DNA of 64,000 nucleotides, from assembly GCF_030816155.1 (NCBI RefSeq), contig NZ_JAUSXR010000001.1:682001-746000 (forward strand), read 5' to 3'. Positions 32,938-42,749 of this stretch are shown one piece after another (the first letter of the stretch is position 1; the number at the start of each line of letters is the position of its first letter). This stretch comes from Arthrobacter woluwensis. Its GTDB lineage: Bacteria > Actinomycetota > Actinomycetes > Actinomycetales > Micrococcaceae. A program made the position numbers and the translations under genes. The notes beneath the pieces are model-generated. The model ran no database searches and was not told the DNA's origin. It saw only the letters and a program-made list of their open reading frames with translations.

Positions 32938-34212
32938 ATGACGGGCACTTACCAGGATGGGGACTGGATCGCGGCGCAGGACCCTGGCGCCCCTCCCGCC
33001 CGGCTTTCAGAGATCGCTTACCGGCGCTGGGACCTCCACCCGGTGCTCGAGGCCAATCCGGCCCTGCGACCGGAACTCCGGCAGTGGATCGCGCAGGTCA
33101 ATCCTCCTCATCTGCGGCAGTACGGACAGCACGGCTTTCCGCCGGCTCCGCAGCCGGGTTTTCAGCAACCCGTCGGCCCCCCTCAGTCTCCTCAGGGGTA
33201 CGTGGAGGGAGGATATGGCGCCCAGGGCTATGGCCCGGGGGCGCCTCCTCAGGGTGGTTATGCACCTGCCGCCCCTGGTGCGGCCACGTATGGTCCGGGG
33301 CCGGGCAGCCCCGCAGCTCAGCGTCGGAACCGGCCGGGTCCGTGGATCGCGGGGTGCGGCTGCCTCGCCCTGGTTTTCGTGCTGGTCGTGGTGGGCCTTG
33401 GGTTCGGAGGCCTGGCCTCGGTCTTCTCCTCGTCCGACCGGCAGGGGAGACCCGTCGCCGTCGAGCCGCCCCGTACTGTGCGTCCCTCGGCAAGTCCGGG
33501 CGCTGAGGAGCAGCTGCGGGCGTTCGACGCCGAGACGAAGAAGTTCAACCAGCTGGCCGCCACGCTCAGAAACAATCCGGTGGGGCCGATCGTCGCCGAT
33601 TCCCGGAGGATCGGAGTTCTCGAACAGCGGATCAAGTCACCGGGTCTCAGCGCACGCTCAGCTGCCCCGCTGGTGAATGAGGCGCGGCAGATACGGCAGG
33701 AGCTTGAGCGGAAGATCGCCCAGGCGAAGGTCCGGCGGGTGAACGCTTCAGGGTCGGTTTCCGAAGGTTTGGTGGACAGCGCGGGAAACGGTTTCATCGA
33801 CATCCGCTGGGACGCTGCCACGGCTTGCGGCAAGTCGAAGTCCAAGACGGGCCGGACGGTCGGCTGCGTGAAGGGATCGGATCCCCTGACGGTGCATCTC
33901 CTCAAGGAAAGCGCGTTCTCCGACGACTGGGATCTGCGGATGGTTGTGGTCCACGAGCTGGCCCACGTCTATCAGCGGGCCGACGACCGGACTTCCGCGC
34001 CTGGTCAGAGCCGTGCCGACCGTCTGGTGGCCCGCGGACTGTTCCAGAAGAGCGACGAGAAAATGGCCGATTGCTACTCTCTCACCTACTACAACGAATG
34101 GACGCTGCGAGGGCCCGGGTACGAGATCGGGTACGGCTATGTCTGCAATGCCTCCGAGCGTCAGGCAATCCGTTCCTGGGCGGCGGCGATCAAAGCGCCG
34201 ATGCCGAAATAG
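32938..34212 (+). CDS. LRV-domain membrane protein with HExxH metalloprotease-like domain
   Basis: 424 aa. Residues 20-55 (AYRRWDLHPVLEANPALRPE, then LRQWIAQV) match the actinobacterial variant leucine-rich repeat found at N-termini of envelope proteins. A Pro/Gly/Gln/Tyr-rich linker runs to about 130, a transmembrane helix (CLALVFVLVVVGLGFGGLASVF) follows, and the extracytoplasmic part carries a coiled-coil (about 190-270) and HELAH at 339-343 followed by VYQ, the pattern of secreted zinc proteases with a dedicated hydrophobic helix. A distal Glu/Asp (DEKMADCYS) could be the third ligand. Substrate unknown. Confidence 0.7.
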   Translation: MTGTYQDGDWIAAQDPGAPPARLSEIAYRRWDLHPVLEANPALRPELRQWIAQVNPPHLRQYGQHGFPPAPQPGFQQPVGPPQSPQGYVEGGYGAQGYGPGAPPQGGYAPAAPGAATYGPGPGSPAAQRRNRPGPWIAGCGCLALVFVLVVVGLGFGGLASVFSSSDRQGRPVAVEPPRTVRPSASPGAEEQLRAFDAETKKFNQLAATLRNNPVGPIVADSRRIGVLEQRIKSPGLSARSAAPLVNEARQIRQELERKIAQAKVRRVNASGSVSEGLVDSAGNGFIDIRWDAATACGKSKSKTGRTVGCVKGSDPLTVHLLKESAFSDDWDLRMVVVHELAHVYQRADDRTSAPGQSRADRLVARGLFQKSDEKMADCYSLTYYNEWTLRGPGYEIGYGYVCNASERQAIRSWAAAIKAPMPK

Positions 34213-34351
34213 TCTCCGGCGATCCTGCGGTGATCTCTCCGCGACGGAATTCGAAGCCGGCCGGTTATTCGCGAATCTACGATTTGCTTTTCCGCATTTC
34301 AGGATATCTCCGGAGAAAAGAAATTCGATTAAACGCGTTTATCGCACCATG

Positions 34352-34357
34352 TAGACT
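34352..34357 (+). promoter_or_regulatory. -10 box TAGACT of the FemX-like gene
   Basis: Seven nt before ATG 34365. The preceding 150 bp (34213-34351) are unusually AT-rich for this window and hold no gene. Confidence 0.55.
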
Positions 34358-34364
34358 GGAGACC

Positions 34365-35390
34365 ATGGTTGACGTGAAGGTGTGCACCGAACAGGCGGCA
34401 TGGGATGCCCATATCAGGGAACACGGCGGGCACCCGCTGCAGCTCTGGGGCTGGGGGACTCTCAAGGAGCGCGGAGCCTGGCGCGCGGCTCGTCTGCAGG
34501 TGGTCGACGGCGAGAAGGTCATCGGCGCCGCGCAGGTCCTCCGGCGTTCGCTGCCGTTCCCGTTCCGCTCCTTCCTGTACGTCCCCCGCGGCCCCGTCTG
34601 CGCCCCGGAAGACCGCGGACGCGTGCTCAAGGCGCTCCGCGACTACCTGAAGAAGAACTACTCGGGCAAGGCCGTCAACATCATGATCGAGCCGGACTGG
34701 GAGGGCTCCATGCCCGCCGGGTCCGAGGAGTGGAAGCCCGCCCGCAACAAGCTCCTGCTGGGGGACACCCTCGTCCTGGACCTCACCCAGGATGAGGAGA
34801 CGCTGTTGGCCGCCATGCATCAGAAGCGCCGGCAGGACATCCGTAAATTCGGGAACAAGGGTTTTGAACTCCGCGAAGTGACGGATCATGCGGGCATTGC
34901 GCGGTGCCTGGAGATTTACAAGGAAATCGCGGACCGCGCCGGATTCGAATTGCACGACGACGCCTATTATTACGCCATTTTCGATGACCTGGGCGACGGC
35001 AGCCCGGTGTATGAATTGGTGGACCATGAAGGCGAGACCGTGGGTTTCCAGTTCCTGCTGGTCACCCCGCGGGTGGCGTTCGCCCTGTACGGCGGCGTGA
35101 ACGCCAAGGGCCGCAAGCTCCGGGCGAACGGCGGCTTCGAGTGGGAGTGCATGAAGCTCATGAAGTCACAGGGCGTGGAGCAGTTCGACCTGAACGGCCT
35201 CCTCAACGACCGCATCAGTGACTTCAAGCGTTACTTCGCGAAGCACGAGAACCACTTCGTGGGCAGCTACGCCCTGCCGCTGTCCGTGGCCAACCCTCTC
35301 TGGGAGGTCGCGCTGCCTCAGGCCAAGAAGGTCATGAGCAAGACCCGTGGCCTGCTCGCCACGGTCAAGGCCAAGCTCAAGGGGTCCTGA
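34365..35390 (+). CDS. FemX/FemAB-like aminoacyltransferase
   Basis: 341 aa, two GNAT-like halves. PLQLWGWGTLKE and LRRSLPFPFRSFLYVPRGPV in the first half, and KRRQDIRKFGNKGFELREV, VGFQFLLVTPRVAFALYGG and RKLRANGGFEWECMKLMKSQ in the second, are typical of lipid II aminoacyltransferases that use aminoacyl-tRNA to build peptidoglycan interpeptide bridges. Arthrobacter-type peptidoglycan has such bridges, so that role is plausible; the amino acid added is not known. The C-terminal 30 residues are Lys-rich. Confidence 0.87.
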   Translation: MVDVKVCTEQAAWDAHIREHGGHPLQLWGWGTLKERGAWRAARLQVVDGEKVIGAAQVLRRSLPFPFRSFLYVPRGPVCAPEDRGRVLKALRDYLKKNYSGKAVNIMIEPDWEGSMPAGSEEWKPARNKLLLGDTLVLDLTQDEETLLAAMHQKRRQDIRKFGNKGFELREVTDHAGIARCLEIYKEIADRAGFELHDDAYYYAIFDDLGDGSPVYELVDHEGETVGFQFLLVTPRVAFALYGGVNAKGRKLRANGGFEWECMKLMKSQGVEQFDLNGLLNDRISDFKRYFAKHENHFVGSYALPLSVANPLWEVALPQAKKVMSKTRGLLATVKAKLKGS

Positions 35391-35413
35391 CCCACGTGCC
35401 GTCCCGGGCTGCG

Positions 35414-35473
35414 CAGCCCTGAACGGAACGAAGCAGCCCTGATCGGAACGAAGCAGCCCTGAACGGAACGAAG
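35414..35473 (+). repeat. Three 20-bp tandem repeats
   Basis: CAGCCCTGAACGGAACGAAG three times (second copy has ATCG), 23 nt after the FemX-like stop; each copy contains TGA. Confidence 0.9.
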
Positions 35474-35528
35474 GCGTGGCCCCCGCAGGGGAATCCGGGA
35501 GGATTCCGGTGCGGGAGCCACGCCTTCG
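35469..35528. terminator. Hairpin terminator
   Basis: CGAAGGCGTGGC (35469-35480) pairs with GCCACGCCTTCG (35517-35528), with an inner CCCGCA/TGCGGG stem, between convergent genes. Confidence 0.65.
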
Positions 35529-35584
35529 TCGTGCCGGACGCGTCCGGAGATAGGTATTAACTCAGCCGGGCTTTCATCTGCCGC

Positions 35585-36837
35585 TCACGCGGCAGAGGCG
35601 ATGCCCAGTCCCGTGCTGACGGCGAAGGCGAGCACGTCGCCGTCGTCGTCCGTCGCCCCTGTCACCGCGGGGTGGGCTGTCACGGGGTCCTCCGACGCCG
35701 GGATGAAGGCGCTTTCGCCAGGCTGCAGGATCAGCTCGCCCTGGGGCGAGTCCAGGCGGAGGGCACCGCGCACCACCAAGAGGACCGTCCCGCCGTCCTG
35801 GCGGATGGCGAGGTGCTCGGCGGCATCCCGCAGCTCGATGCGCTGCAGGGCGAATTCGCGGAACGGCGGGGTGAAGATCTCCTGGCCGAGGAGCGTCTCC
35901 TGGCGAGGGGTGCGCGGCACCTCCGGCAGGGGAGTGAAATCGACCGTGGCCAGGAGCTCGGGCACGTCGACGTGCTTGGGGGTCAGACCGCCGCGCAGCA
36001 CATTGTCCGAATTGGCCATGACCTCGATCCCGAGGCCCTCCAGGTAGGCGTGAACATTCCCGGCCGGCAGGTGGATGGCATCGCCCGGCGCCAGCTCCAC
36101 GAGATTGAGCAGGAGGGAGACGAGGACACCCGGATCACCGGGGTACTTGTCCTGAAGGCCCGCCGAGGCTTCCAGCGCGGCGCGGTGCGGATCGTCCGCG
36201 GTCAGGCCATCGACGACGGCCCGCAGACCGGAGGTGACGACGGCCAGCCCTTCGCCCCCGGCGAGCAGCGCGGCGAAGGCGGTCCGGAGGGGCTCAGCCC
36301 CGCGCAGGGCCGCGGCGATCCCCGCGGCATAGTGCCGCGCGTCGTCGTGCGTGGATCCGGAGGCCAGCGCCTCGAAGAGCGCCACCGACTGCCCCACCGG
36401 GCGAAACCCGCACAGCGCCCGGAACGGGGTGAGCGCCAGGATCATCTCCGGCTTGTGATTGTCATCCTTGTAGTTCCGGGAGGCGGCGTCGCGCGGGGGA
36501 CACCCGCGGCGTTCTCCCGCGCGAATCCCTCCCGTGCCTGTTCCAGGCTCGGATGGACTTGGAGGGACAGGGGCTCGGCCGCGGCCAGGACCTTCATCAG
36601 ATACGGCAGCCGCGGGCCGAACGCGGCCACGCTCCCGGCTCCCAGGCAATGCTCCGGATCCTCCGCGATGACTTCGTCCAGCCCGCGTCCTCCGGACACC
36701 CGTGAAGGCGAATCCGGGTGGGCGCCGATCCACAGCTCCGCCTCCGGACCGCCCGAGGGGACGCGTCCCAGCAGCTCGGCAATGGCCGTGGTGGAACCCC
36801 ACGCATAGGGGCGCAGCTCATTGTCGAGGCGAAGCAT
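35585..36837 (-). pseudogene. manA: Mannose-6-phosphate isomerase, frameshifted
   Basis: Type I ManA (mannose 6-phosphate to fructose 6-phosphate, zinc-dependent). The first 120 codons from ATG 36837 encode LDNELRPYAWGSTTAIAELL, GGPEAELWIGAHP and LSLQVHPSLEQAREGF. The protein then breaks at 36490-36495, where the minus strand reads CCCCGCGCGAC: one CG more than needed to continue into RDAASRNYKDDNHKPEMILA in the other frame. The rest is intact to the stop (zinc His in GNVHAYLEG, GGLTPKHVDV). Without the extra CG a normal-length protein of about 416 aa results. Either a real 2-bp slip in a (CG)3 run or a sequence error. Confidence 0.85.
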
Positions 36838-36877
36838 CACGGGTGTCCTTTCAGGAGCGGAAGGGGACCGGGCGGGG

Positions 36878-38518
36878 TCAGAGAGCGGCGCAATTGCCGT
36901 TCTTCGCCAGCAGCTGGTCCAGTGTCTGGTAGTCCTGGGCATCATAAAGCGAATTGAGATAAGCCGCCGTGATGGGCTGCCCGTCCGGGCGTGTGGTGCT
37001 CAGCGGGAAGTCCGGCGGCAGTTCGTCCGCGAGGTGCGGCCGCACCGCACCCTGTGCCTGAACCCCCAGGCCGGGCGCGACGGCGGAGGCGACCGAGCCG
37101 TCCTCACTCACCGAGCCGGGCAGCAGCGGAGCCGCGGCCTTGGCCGGCTTCCCGCTCGCCTTGGCCAGCAGCGCCTTGACCTTCGAGTGGATGAGATCGA
37201 AGTTCGGATCACCCAGGCTGAAGTCCGCCGGGAAGTCCGGCGGACCCACCGTCATGCGGACCGTCGGCTGACCCTTGGCCTTGGCCGCCAGGTCCACGAA
37301 GCCGCCGAGCTGGCCCTGCGGGATGTCGGTGTCCACGACGTGCGCACCCGCCTTGGCGATCGCCTCGAACTTGGTGATCACGGTGGCCGGATCGAGCTGC
37401 TTGATCATGGCCTGCTGCACGCACTGCTGACGCTGGACGCGGGCGAAGTCGTCCACGTTCTCGCGGGAACGGGCGAACCACTGGGCCTGGAAGCCGTTGA
37501 GAGTCTGGTTGCCGGGGTGGATCCAGCCGTCCGGCTTCACGTGCCGGGTGTCGCTGCCGGGCAGCATGCCGGCGCTGATGGGCACCCACGCGCCCACGCG
37601 CATCTTCACCCCGCCCATGGCGTCGATCAGCTGGGCGAAGCCGTCCATGTCGATCAGGGCGTAGGCCTGGATAGTGATCCCGAGGGTGCCGGAGATGGCG
37701 TCCTTGGTGGCTTCGGCGCCCGCGTTCTTCCCGGCGCCGTAGAGGTCCTTGTGGTTGTTGGTGGCATCCGTGTAGACCGCGTTCAGCAGGCAGTTCAGGG
37801 GGTCCGGATCGCAGTTGTTGAAACCGTCCGGGTAGATGCGGTGCATGGGCGAGCTGTCCGGGAACTTCGCATACTGCAGGGAGCGCGGCACCGAGATGAT
37901 CGCGGAGGCGCCCGTGGTGGCGTCGATGCTGATGACGGACATGCTGTCCGGCCGGAGACCCTCGCGGCCCTGGCCGGCGTCACCGCCGAGCAGTGCGATG
38001 TTGTAGCGGCCGTCCACCGGATCGAAAGGCGGCCGGCCGGCGTCGAACACATCGCCCAGGGCGCCCCGGGCCACGTTGACGAGGTAGGCGCCGTAGCCGA
38101 GCGCGCCGCAGCTGAGCACCATCAGCACCACGAGCACGGCGGCCACAGGGGCCTTCCAACGGGGCGGCAGGATGGCCAGGCGGCACAGGCGGAAGGTGTT
38201 CACCCACACGAGCGCCCACCCGATGAGGAGCGCCACCAGCCCGATCATCCAGACCACCATGAGGACCGGATGCGTCAGGATGGACAGCAGCAGGGCCCGG
38301 TTCAGCAGGCCGATCACCAGGGACAGGAGCACGAGGGCCCATACGGCGAAGGTGACGCGCAGGGCGATGCGCCCGAAGCGGCGGTCACCGGCCACCACTT
38401 GCGCGGCGCCGGGGACCAGAAGGGTGAGGGCGATGAGGACCCAGGCGCGGCGCACCCGGTCGCCCGGCTCCGCCTCCTGAGGCCGGCGGATCGGGTCGTC
38501 CAGGCGGATGCGGCTCAT
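36878..38518 (-). CDS. LCP (LytR-CpsA-Psr) family cell-wall ligase
   Basis: About 546 aa. Unusually, four to five hydrophobic helices occupy the first 140 residues, before the LCP catalytic domain: YNIALLGGDAGQGREGLRPD, SMSVISIDATTGASAIISVP, YALIDMDGFAQLIDAMGGVK and the Arg pair in WFARSRENVDDFARVQRQQ. LCP proteins transfer lipid-linked glycopolymers to peptidoglycan. The C-terminus ends with NSLYDAQDYQTLDQLLAKNG, and GNC near the last residues. It starts 10 nt after purE and ends 40 nt before manA. ATG 38518 or 38521. Confidence 0.9.
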   Translation of the reverse strand: MSRIRLDDPIRRPQEAEPGDRVRRAWVLIALTLLVPGAAQVVAGDRRFGRIALRVTFAVWALVLLSLVIGLLNRALLLSILTHPVLMVVWMIGLVALLIGWALVWVNTFRLCRLAILPPRWKAPVAAVLVVLMVLSCGALGYGAYLVNVARGALGDVFDAGRPPFDPVDGRYNIALLGGDAGQGREGLRPDSMSVISIDATTGASAIISVPRSLQYAKFPDSSPMHRIYPDGFNNCDPDPLNCLLNAVYTDATNNHKDLYGAGKNAGAEATKDAISGTLGITIQAYALIDMDGFAQLIDAMGGVKMRVGAWVPISAGMLPGSDTRHVKPDGWIHPGNQTLNGFQAQWFARSRENVDDFARVQRQQCVQQAMIKQLDPATVITKFEAIAKAGAHVVDTDIPQGQLGGFVDLAAKAKGQPTVRMTVGPPDFPADFSLGDPNFDLIHSKVKALLAKASGKPAKAAAPLLPGSVSEDGSVASAVAPGLGVQAQGAVRPHLADELPPDFPLSTTRPDGQPITAAYLNSLYDAQDYQTLDQLLAKNGNCAAL

Positions 38519-38528
38519 CATGGCGCCC

Positions 38529-39104
38529 CTAGGCCTGCGCCTCATCCACGATGGTTCCGAGCGGCACTCCGGGGGCTCCGAAGACCTCCGCCGCCTTGGC
38601 CCGCAGGGAGGCGCCCTTGGCCGAGGCCACCGCGTTCAGGCTTTCGGAGAAGCGGAGCAGGTCCTCACGCAGGGACTGCGCGAATTCGCCGTCGCCGGCG
38701 GCGAGCATGCGGACGGCCAGGAGGCCGGCATTGCGCGCCCCGCCGATGGAGACCGTGGCCACCGGCACGCCGGCCGGCATCTGCACGATGGAGAGGAGCG
38801 AGTCCATCCCGTCCAGGGTCTTCAGCGGCACGGGGACGCCGATGACGGGAAGCGGGGTCACGGAGGCGAGCATCCCGGGCAGGTGGGCCGCGCCGCCGGC
38901 GCCGGCGATGATGACGCGCAGACCGCGTTCGTGCGCCTGCTGCCCGTAACGGATCATCTCCGTGGGCATGCGGTGGGCGGAGACGACGTCGGCTTCGAAC
39001 GGCACGCCGAACTCGTGCAGGGCTTCGGCGGCGGCCTCCATGACGGGCCAGTCGGAGTCCGAACCCATGACGAGTCCTACAAGGGGAGTGGTGTTGCTGC
39101 TCAT
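38529..39104 (-). CDS. purE: 5-(carboxyamino)imidazole ribonucleotide mutase
   Basis: 191-aa class I PurE, step 6 of purine synthesis (N5-CAIR to CAIR). [36 protein letters not shown] and [20 protein letters not shown] are invariant, including the active-site His of SAHR. ATG 39104 removes a nonconserved upstream extension. Downstream of purK by 49 nt in one operon. Confidence 0.95.
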   Translation of the reverse strand: MSSNTTPLVGLVMGSDSDWPVMEAAAEALHEFGVPFEADVVSAHRMPTEMIRYGQQAHERGLRVIIAGAGGAAHLPGMLASVTPLPVIGVPVPLKTLDGMDSLLSIVQMPAGVPVATVSIGGARNAGLLAVRMLAAGDGEFAQSLREDLLRFSESLNAVASAKGASLRAKAAEVFGAPGVPLGTIVDEAQA

Positions 39105-39153
39105 GCGTGTCCGATCGTTGTCTGGGGATTCAGCGGTCAGGGTGTTGCGATGG

Positions 39154-40314
39154 TCAGGAGCCGGCGCCGTCGCGCAGAATGGACGCCACGCGGCCGGCCT
39201 GCTCGCGCAGTTCGTCGGCCTGGGAGGCATCCGGGGCCACGATGTTCACGTGCCCGATCTTGCGGCCCGGGCGGACCGACTTGCCGTAATTGTGGACTTT
39301 GGCGCCCGGGGCGGCCGCGAGGGCGGCCGGCATGGCGGCGTAAATGTCCTGGTTGGCGCCGCCCAGGAAGTTCTTCATGACGGCCACGCCGCCCAGCACG
39401 TCCGTGGCGCCGAGGGGGAGGTCCAGGACCGCCCGCAGATGCTGTTCGAACTGGCTCGTCACGGAGCCGTCCTGGGTCCAGTGGCCCGTGTTGTGCGGTC
39501 GCATGGCCAGTTCATTGATGAGGAAGCCGGAGCCTACGCCGGGCGTTTCGAACAGTTCGGCGGCCATCACGCCGGTCACGCCGAGCTCGGCGGCGAGGGT
39601 CAGCGCCGCTGCCTCGGCGGCCTGCGCGACGGCGGGATCCAGGCCGGGTGCGGGAACGATCACCTCGTCGCAGACGCCGTCCACCTGAATGGTGTGCGCG
39701 ACGGGCCAGACCCGCTCCTCGCCACTCGGCGTGCGCCCCACCAGCACGGAGAGCTCGCGGGAGAACTCGACCTTGGCCTCGGCCAGCAGCGGGGACATGG
39801 ACTCGAACCAGGAGGCGCAGTCCGCGGCCTCGGCGGCGTCGTCGACGATCCGCACGCCTTTGCCGTCGTAGCCGCCGCGCGGGGTCTTGAGGACCACGGG
39901 CCAGCCGATGCGGTCGCCGAACTCCACGAGCGCGTCCACGGAATCCACAGAGGCCCACTCGGGGTTGGGCAGACCGAGGCGGTCCACGGCGGTGCGCATC
40001 ACGATCTTGTCCTGCGCGTGCACGAGGGCGTCCGGGCCGGGCTGGACGTTGACGCCCTCGGCGATCAGCGCCCGCAGGTGCTCGGTGGGGACGTGTTCAT
40101 GGTCGAACGTGATGACGTCGACGTCCCGGGCGAACGCGCGCAGCGCCTCGAGATCACGGTAATCGCCGATTGGGGTCGTCTTGACGGCGGCCACCGCGGA
40201 GACGTCCGGGCCCTCGGCCAGGACGCGGAGTTCCACGCCGAGTTCGACGGCCTCCGGGGCCATCATCCGGGCCAGCTGGCCGCCACCGATCACACCAACA
40301 ACAGGGAAAGTCAC
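39154..40314 (-). CDS. purK: 5-(carboxyamino)imidazole ribonucleotide synthase
   Basis: 386-aa ATP-grasp enzyme that carboxylates AIR with ATP and bicarbonate. [20 protein letters not shown] is the N-terminal signature, [15 protein letters not shown] the ATP-grasp loop, and [19 protein letters not shown] the metal/substrate site. GTG 40314 follows TAGGCT by 7 nt. First gene of the purK-purE-LCP-manA operon. Confidence 0.95.
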   Translation of the reverse strand: MTFPVVGVIGGGQLARMMAPEAVELGVELRVLAEGPDVSAVAAVKTTPIGDYRDLEALRAFARDVDVITFDHEHVPTEHLRALIAEGVNVQPGPDALVHAQDKIVMRTAVDRLGLPNPEWASVDSVDALVEFGDRIGWPVVLKTPRGGYDGKGVRIVDDAAEAADCASWFESMSPLLAEAKVEFSRELSVLVGRTPSGEERVWPVAHTIQVDGVCDEVIVPAPGLDPAVAQAAEAAALTLAAELGVTGVMAAELFETPGVGSGFLINELAMRPHNTGHWTQDGSVTSQFEQHLRAVLDLPLGATDVLGGVAVMKNFLGGANQDIYAAMPAALAAAPGAKVHNYGKSVRPGRKIGHVNIVAPDASQADELREQAGRVASILRDGAGS

Positions 40315-40321
40315 GCCCCTA

Positions 40322-40327
40322 AGCCTA
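40322..40327 (-). promoter_or_regulatory. -10 box TAGGCT of purK
   Basis: Seven nt before GTG 40314. Confidence 0.55.
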
Positions 40328-40567
40328 CCGAACGCGGCCGGACCCGCCCTCAGCAGGCACTCAGCGTGACCCGCGGCGGGCCCTTCGTGACAGCCAGGGA
40401 AGGGGCCTCGGGTCCACGATGGGTCCGCGGTGTGTCCCCTCCGCGGGTCCCCGTCACACGGCCGGCGTTCCGCACCCGCAGAAGCCCGGCAAAGACAACG
40501 GCGCTAAGATGTACCACTGGCCCCTGGGTCGTCTACACATTGTCAGCTGGCCGTGGAGGAAAACATC

Positions 40568-41068
40568 GTGAACAAACTCGCTGATCGCATCCGGGGGCTC
40601 GCCTCGCTGTTCTGGCGTGAGGTGGCCAAGTTCGGTGCCGTGGGCGGGATCGCGTTCGTGATCGACAACGGGCTGACCTACTGGCTGATGCACGGGATCA
40701 TGGACGACTCGGAGGCCAAGGCCCGTTTCGTCGGCGCCACCGTGGCCACGATCTTCTCCTGGCTGGCCAACCGGTTCTGGACGTTCCGGCACCGCCGCCA
40801 GCCGAATGTGCTGCGGGAATTCGTGATGTTCGTCATCATCAACGGCATCGGCATCGGCATCTCCACGGGCCTGACGGCGATCGCCAAGTACTGGATGCAC
40901 ATCGAGGACAAGAACCTGCTGTTCCTCGCGGGCGTCGTCGGCATCCTGGTCGCCACGGTGGTCCGCTTCTTCGCCTACCGGTTCCTGGTGTTCAACAAGG
41001 AGCTGGACGAGGAACCCGGCTACGACCACGACCACGAGCTGATCGACGGCAAGGCCGGCAAGAACTGA
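40568..41068 (+). CDS. GtrA family membrane protein
   Basis: 166 aa, four helices: FGAVGGIAFVIDNGLTYWLM, GATVATIFSWLANRFWTFRH, FVMFVIINGIGIGISTGLTA and FLAGVVGILVATVVRFFAYR, then a charged cytoplasmic tail. GtrA proteins move polyprenyl-linked sugars across the membrane or assist their glycosyltransferases. GGAGGAAA lies 6 nt before GTG 40568, favoured over GTG 40553. Divergent from purK, as Rv3277 is from Rv3276c. Confidence 0.88.
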   Translation: MNKLADRIRGLASLFWREVAKFGAVGGIAFVIDNGLTYWLMHGIMDDSEAKARFVGATVATIFSWLANRFWTFRHRRQPNVLREFVMFVIINGIGIGISTGLTAIAKYWMHIEDKNLLFLAGVVGILVATVVRFFAYRFLVFNKELDEEPGYDHDHELIDGKAGKN

Positions 41069-41111
41069 CTTTCTGTCCGGGCTCGCGGAGCCCGGGCGCA
41101 GCTATTGACAG

Positions 41112-41146
41112 CGGAAGGGCCGGTCTCGTGGAGACCGGCCCTTCCG
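41112..41146. terminator. Bidirectional terminator
   Basis: 16-bp perfect stem CGGAAGGGCCGGTCTC with a 3-nt loop, between convergent gtrA and TIGR03089. Confidence 0.75.
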
Positions 41147-41219
41147 TGCGACTGAGGCTGGATGCGTCCTGGGCTGACCGCGTCCGAGGCCAGGTCGTCC
41201 GTTGCTACGCCGTCCGTTG

Positions 41220-41966
41220 CTAGGCCGTCCGGGCGCCGCCGGACGTCACGCGTTCCGACTCCAGGAGCCGCTCAGTCACGGCCACGCTCTCATGCACCAG
41301 GACCACCGAGCCACCTGCCAGCCAGGCTCCCAGGGACTGGGCGAGGACAGCGGTGAGGCCGTCCGCGGCGTGGACCAGCACCCGTGCGCCCTCCGGAGTG
41401 GGCGTGGCGAAGGCGGTCAGCCCGGCGTCGTCGTAGGCCTGATCATCCTGGACGAGGAGCATCTCCTGACCGGTCGGGTCCATCCAGGGCAGGAAGACGT
41501 CACCGTGGCTGCGGACCTCCGCCGCGTAGTCCACGACGCCGGCCGGCAGCGCACCGGGCCAGCGCGGCGCGAGCGCGCCCAGGGACACCGCGATGAGCTG
41601 GGTGTCCACGTCGCCGGCCCGCTCCAGCAGTCCGGCGTCGGCCGTGGCCACGAGATCGGAGGAGGAGAGCTCCTCATCGTTTCCCGGGGCGCCAGGCCGG
41701 ACGGTCAGGCCCAGGTCCATTGACGCGAGCGCCAGCACGGATGACTTCCAATGACCCGGCAGGTCCAGCGCGATGCTTCCGCCGGGCGCCGCGTCGAGTT
41801 CGTCCTGGAGGAAGTTGGCGGTCTTGGCCCCCCAGTTGTCCAGGACTTTGCCGGACAGCTCGACCCGTTCGCCGTCCGGCCCGTACCAGGTCAGACGAGG
41901 AGCCCCAGGTGGGAGGCTCAAGCCCTCTCGGAAGTCCTTCAGCAGGGTCCTGATGACGAGGTCCAT
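41220..41966 (-). CDS. TIGR03089 family protein
   Basis: 248 aa. Resembles a shortened AMP-dependent ligase: RLTWYGPDGERVELSGKVLD, NWGAKTANFLQDELDAAPGG and GSVVLVH match the actinobacterial TIGR03089 family (Rv3268), which lacks the ATP-binding core of true acyl-CoA ligases. Function unknown. ATG 41966 with AGGAAGGATCG upstream; the earlier TTG at 41990 would place the ribosome site inside the gene. Confidence 0.8.
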   Translation of the reverse strand: MDLVIRTLLKDFREGLSLPPGAPRLTWYGPDGERVELSGKVLDNWGAKTANFLQDELDAAPGGSIALDLPGHWKSSVLALASMDLGLTVRPGAPGNDEELSSSDLVATADAGLLERAGDVDTQLIAVSLGALAPRWPGALPAGVVDYAAEVRSHGDVFLPWMDPTGQEMLLVQDDQAYDDAGLTAFATPTPEGARVLVHAADGLTAVLAQSLGAWLAGGSVVLVHESVAVTERLLESERVTSGGARTA

Positions 41967-42186
41967 GGGGCGGTTCGATCCTTCCTGCAAGCGGCCGCTC
42001 AGCTCCCGGCGTGGCGCATCGGGAAAAAAGCAAGTGTCCTGAGTATTATCCCTGCCCGCTTGACCTCGCCCTAGTTACACGCGTGTAATTAGTAATTGCA
42101 GACCGCCAAGGCATGGTCCGGAGGTGCGCCTCAGGGCTCCCCACGTGCCATCCCGGCGGCAGCCATTCAGATCGAGGAGAGGCGCA

Positions 42187-42723
42187 ATGGGGCAGACAGA
42201 GCGTATCCAAGACGAAAACTTCACCCCGGGCCAGGCCGCGTACCAGGCCACCCGCACCGTGCCTGAGGACTGGTTCCTGGACCCGGCCGATCCGGAGCGC
42301 GCTCAGCGGTTCCGGCAAGACGCCGCCCGCAGCCTGGAGGATCAGGCCACTGCCTTCCTCACGGCACATGAACCCGCTGAAGCGGAGCCCGCCTCGCCCG
42401 AGGACGAGCTGGACCCGCCGCTCGAGCTGTTCGCGCGCCCCGAGCCCACCGGGCTGGCCGCGGCCTTCACCATCCTTCCGGGCCGCGAGGTCGGGGACGA
42501 GTCCGAGCTCAGCTGGCAGGCCGAGTCGCTGTGCGCCCAGACCGACCCCGAGGCGTTCTTCCCGGAGAAGGGCGGTTCCACGCGGGACGCTAAGAAGGTG
42601 TGCGCCGCGTGCACCGTCCGGCAGCAGTGCCTCGAGTACGCCCTGGCCAATGACGAGCGCTTCGGGATCTGGGGCGGTCTGTCCGAGCGGGAGCGCCGCC
42701 GACTGAGGAAGCGAGCAGTCTGA
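42187..42723 (+). CDS. whiB: WhiB-family iron-sulfur transcriptional regulator (WhiB2 type)
   Basis: 178 aa. The four 4Fe-4S cysteines are Cys116, Cys139, Cys142 and Cys148 (C-x22-C-x2-C-x5-C), followed by GIWGG (160-164) and the basic DNA-binding tail ERRRLRKRAV. The core is most like WhiB2/WhmD, which controls septation and cell division. The first 105 residues form a long acidic extension not found in the 80-130-aa core WhiB proteins. GAGGAG lies before ATG 42187. It starts an apparent operon with the glycosyltransferase and DUF5719 genes. Confidence 0.93.
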   Translation: MGQTERIQDENFTPGQAAYQATRTVPEDWFLDPADPERAQRFRQDAARSLEDQATAFLTAHEPAEAEPASPEDELDPPLELFARPEPTGLAAAFTILPGREVGDESELSWQAESLCAQTDPEAFFPEKGGSTRDAKKVCAACTVRQQCLEYALANDERFGIWGGLSERERRRLRKRAV

Positions 42724-42749
42724 TTCACCCCCAAGCACGGGTCACGGCC

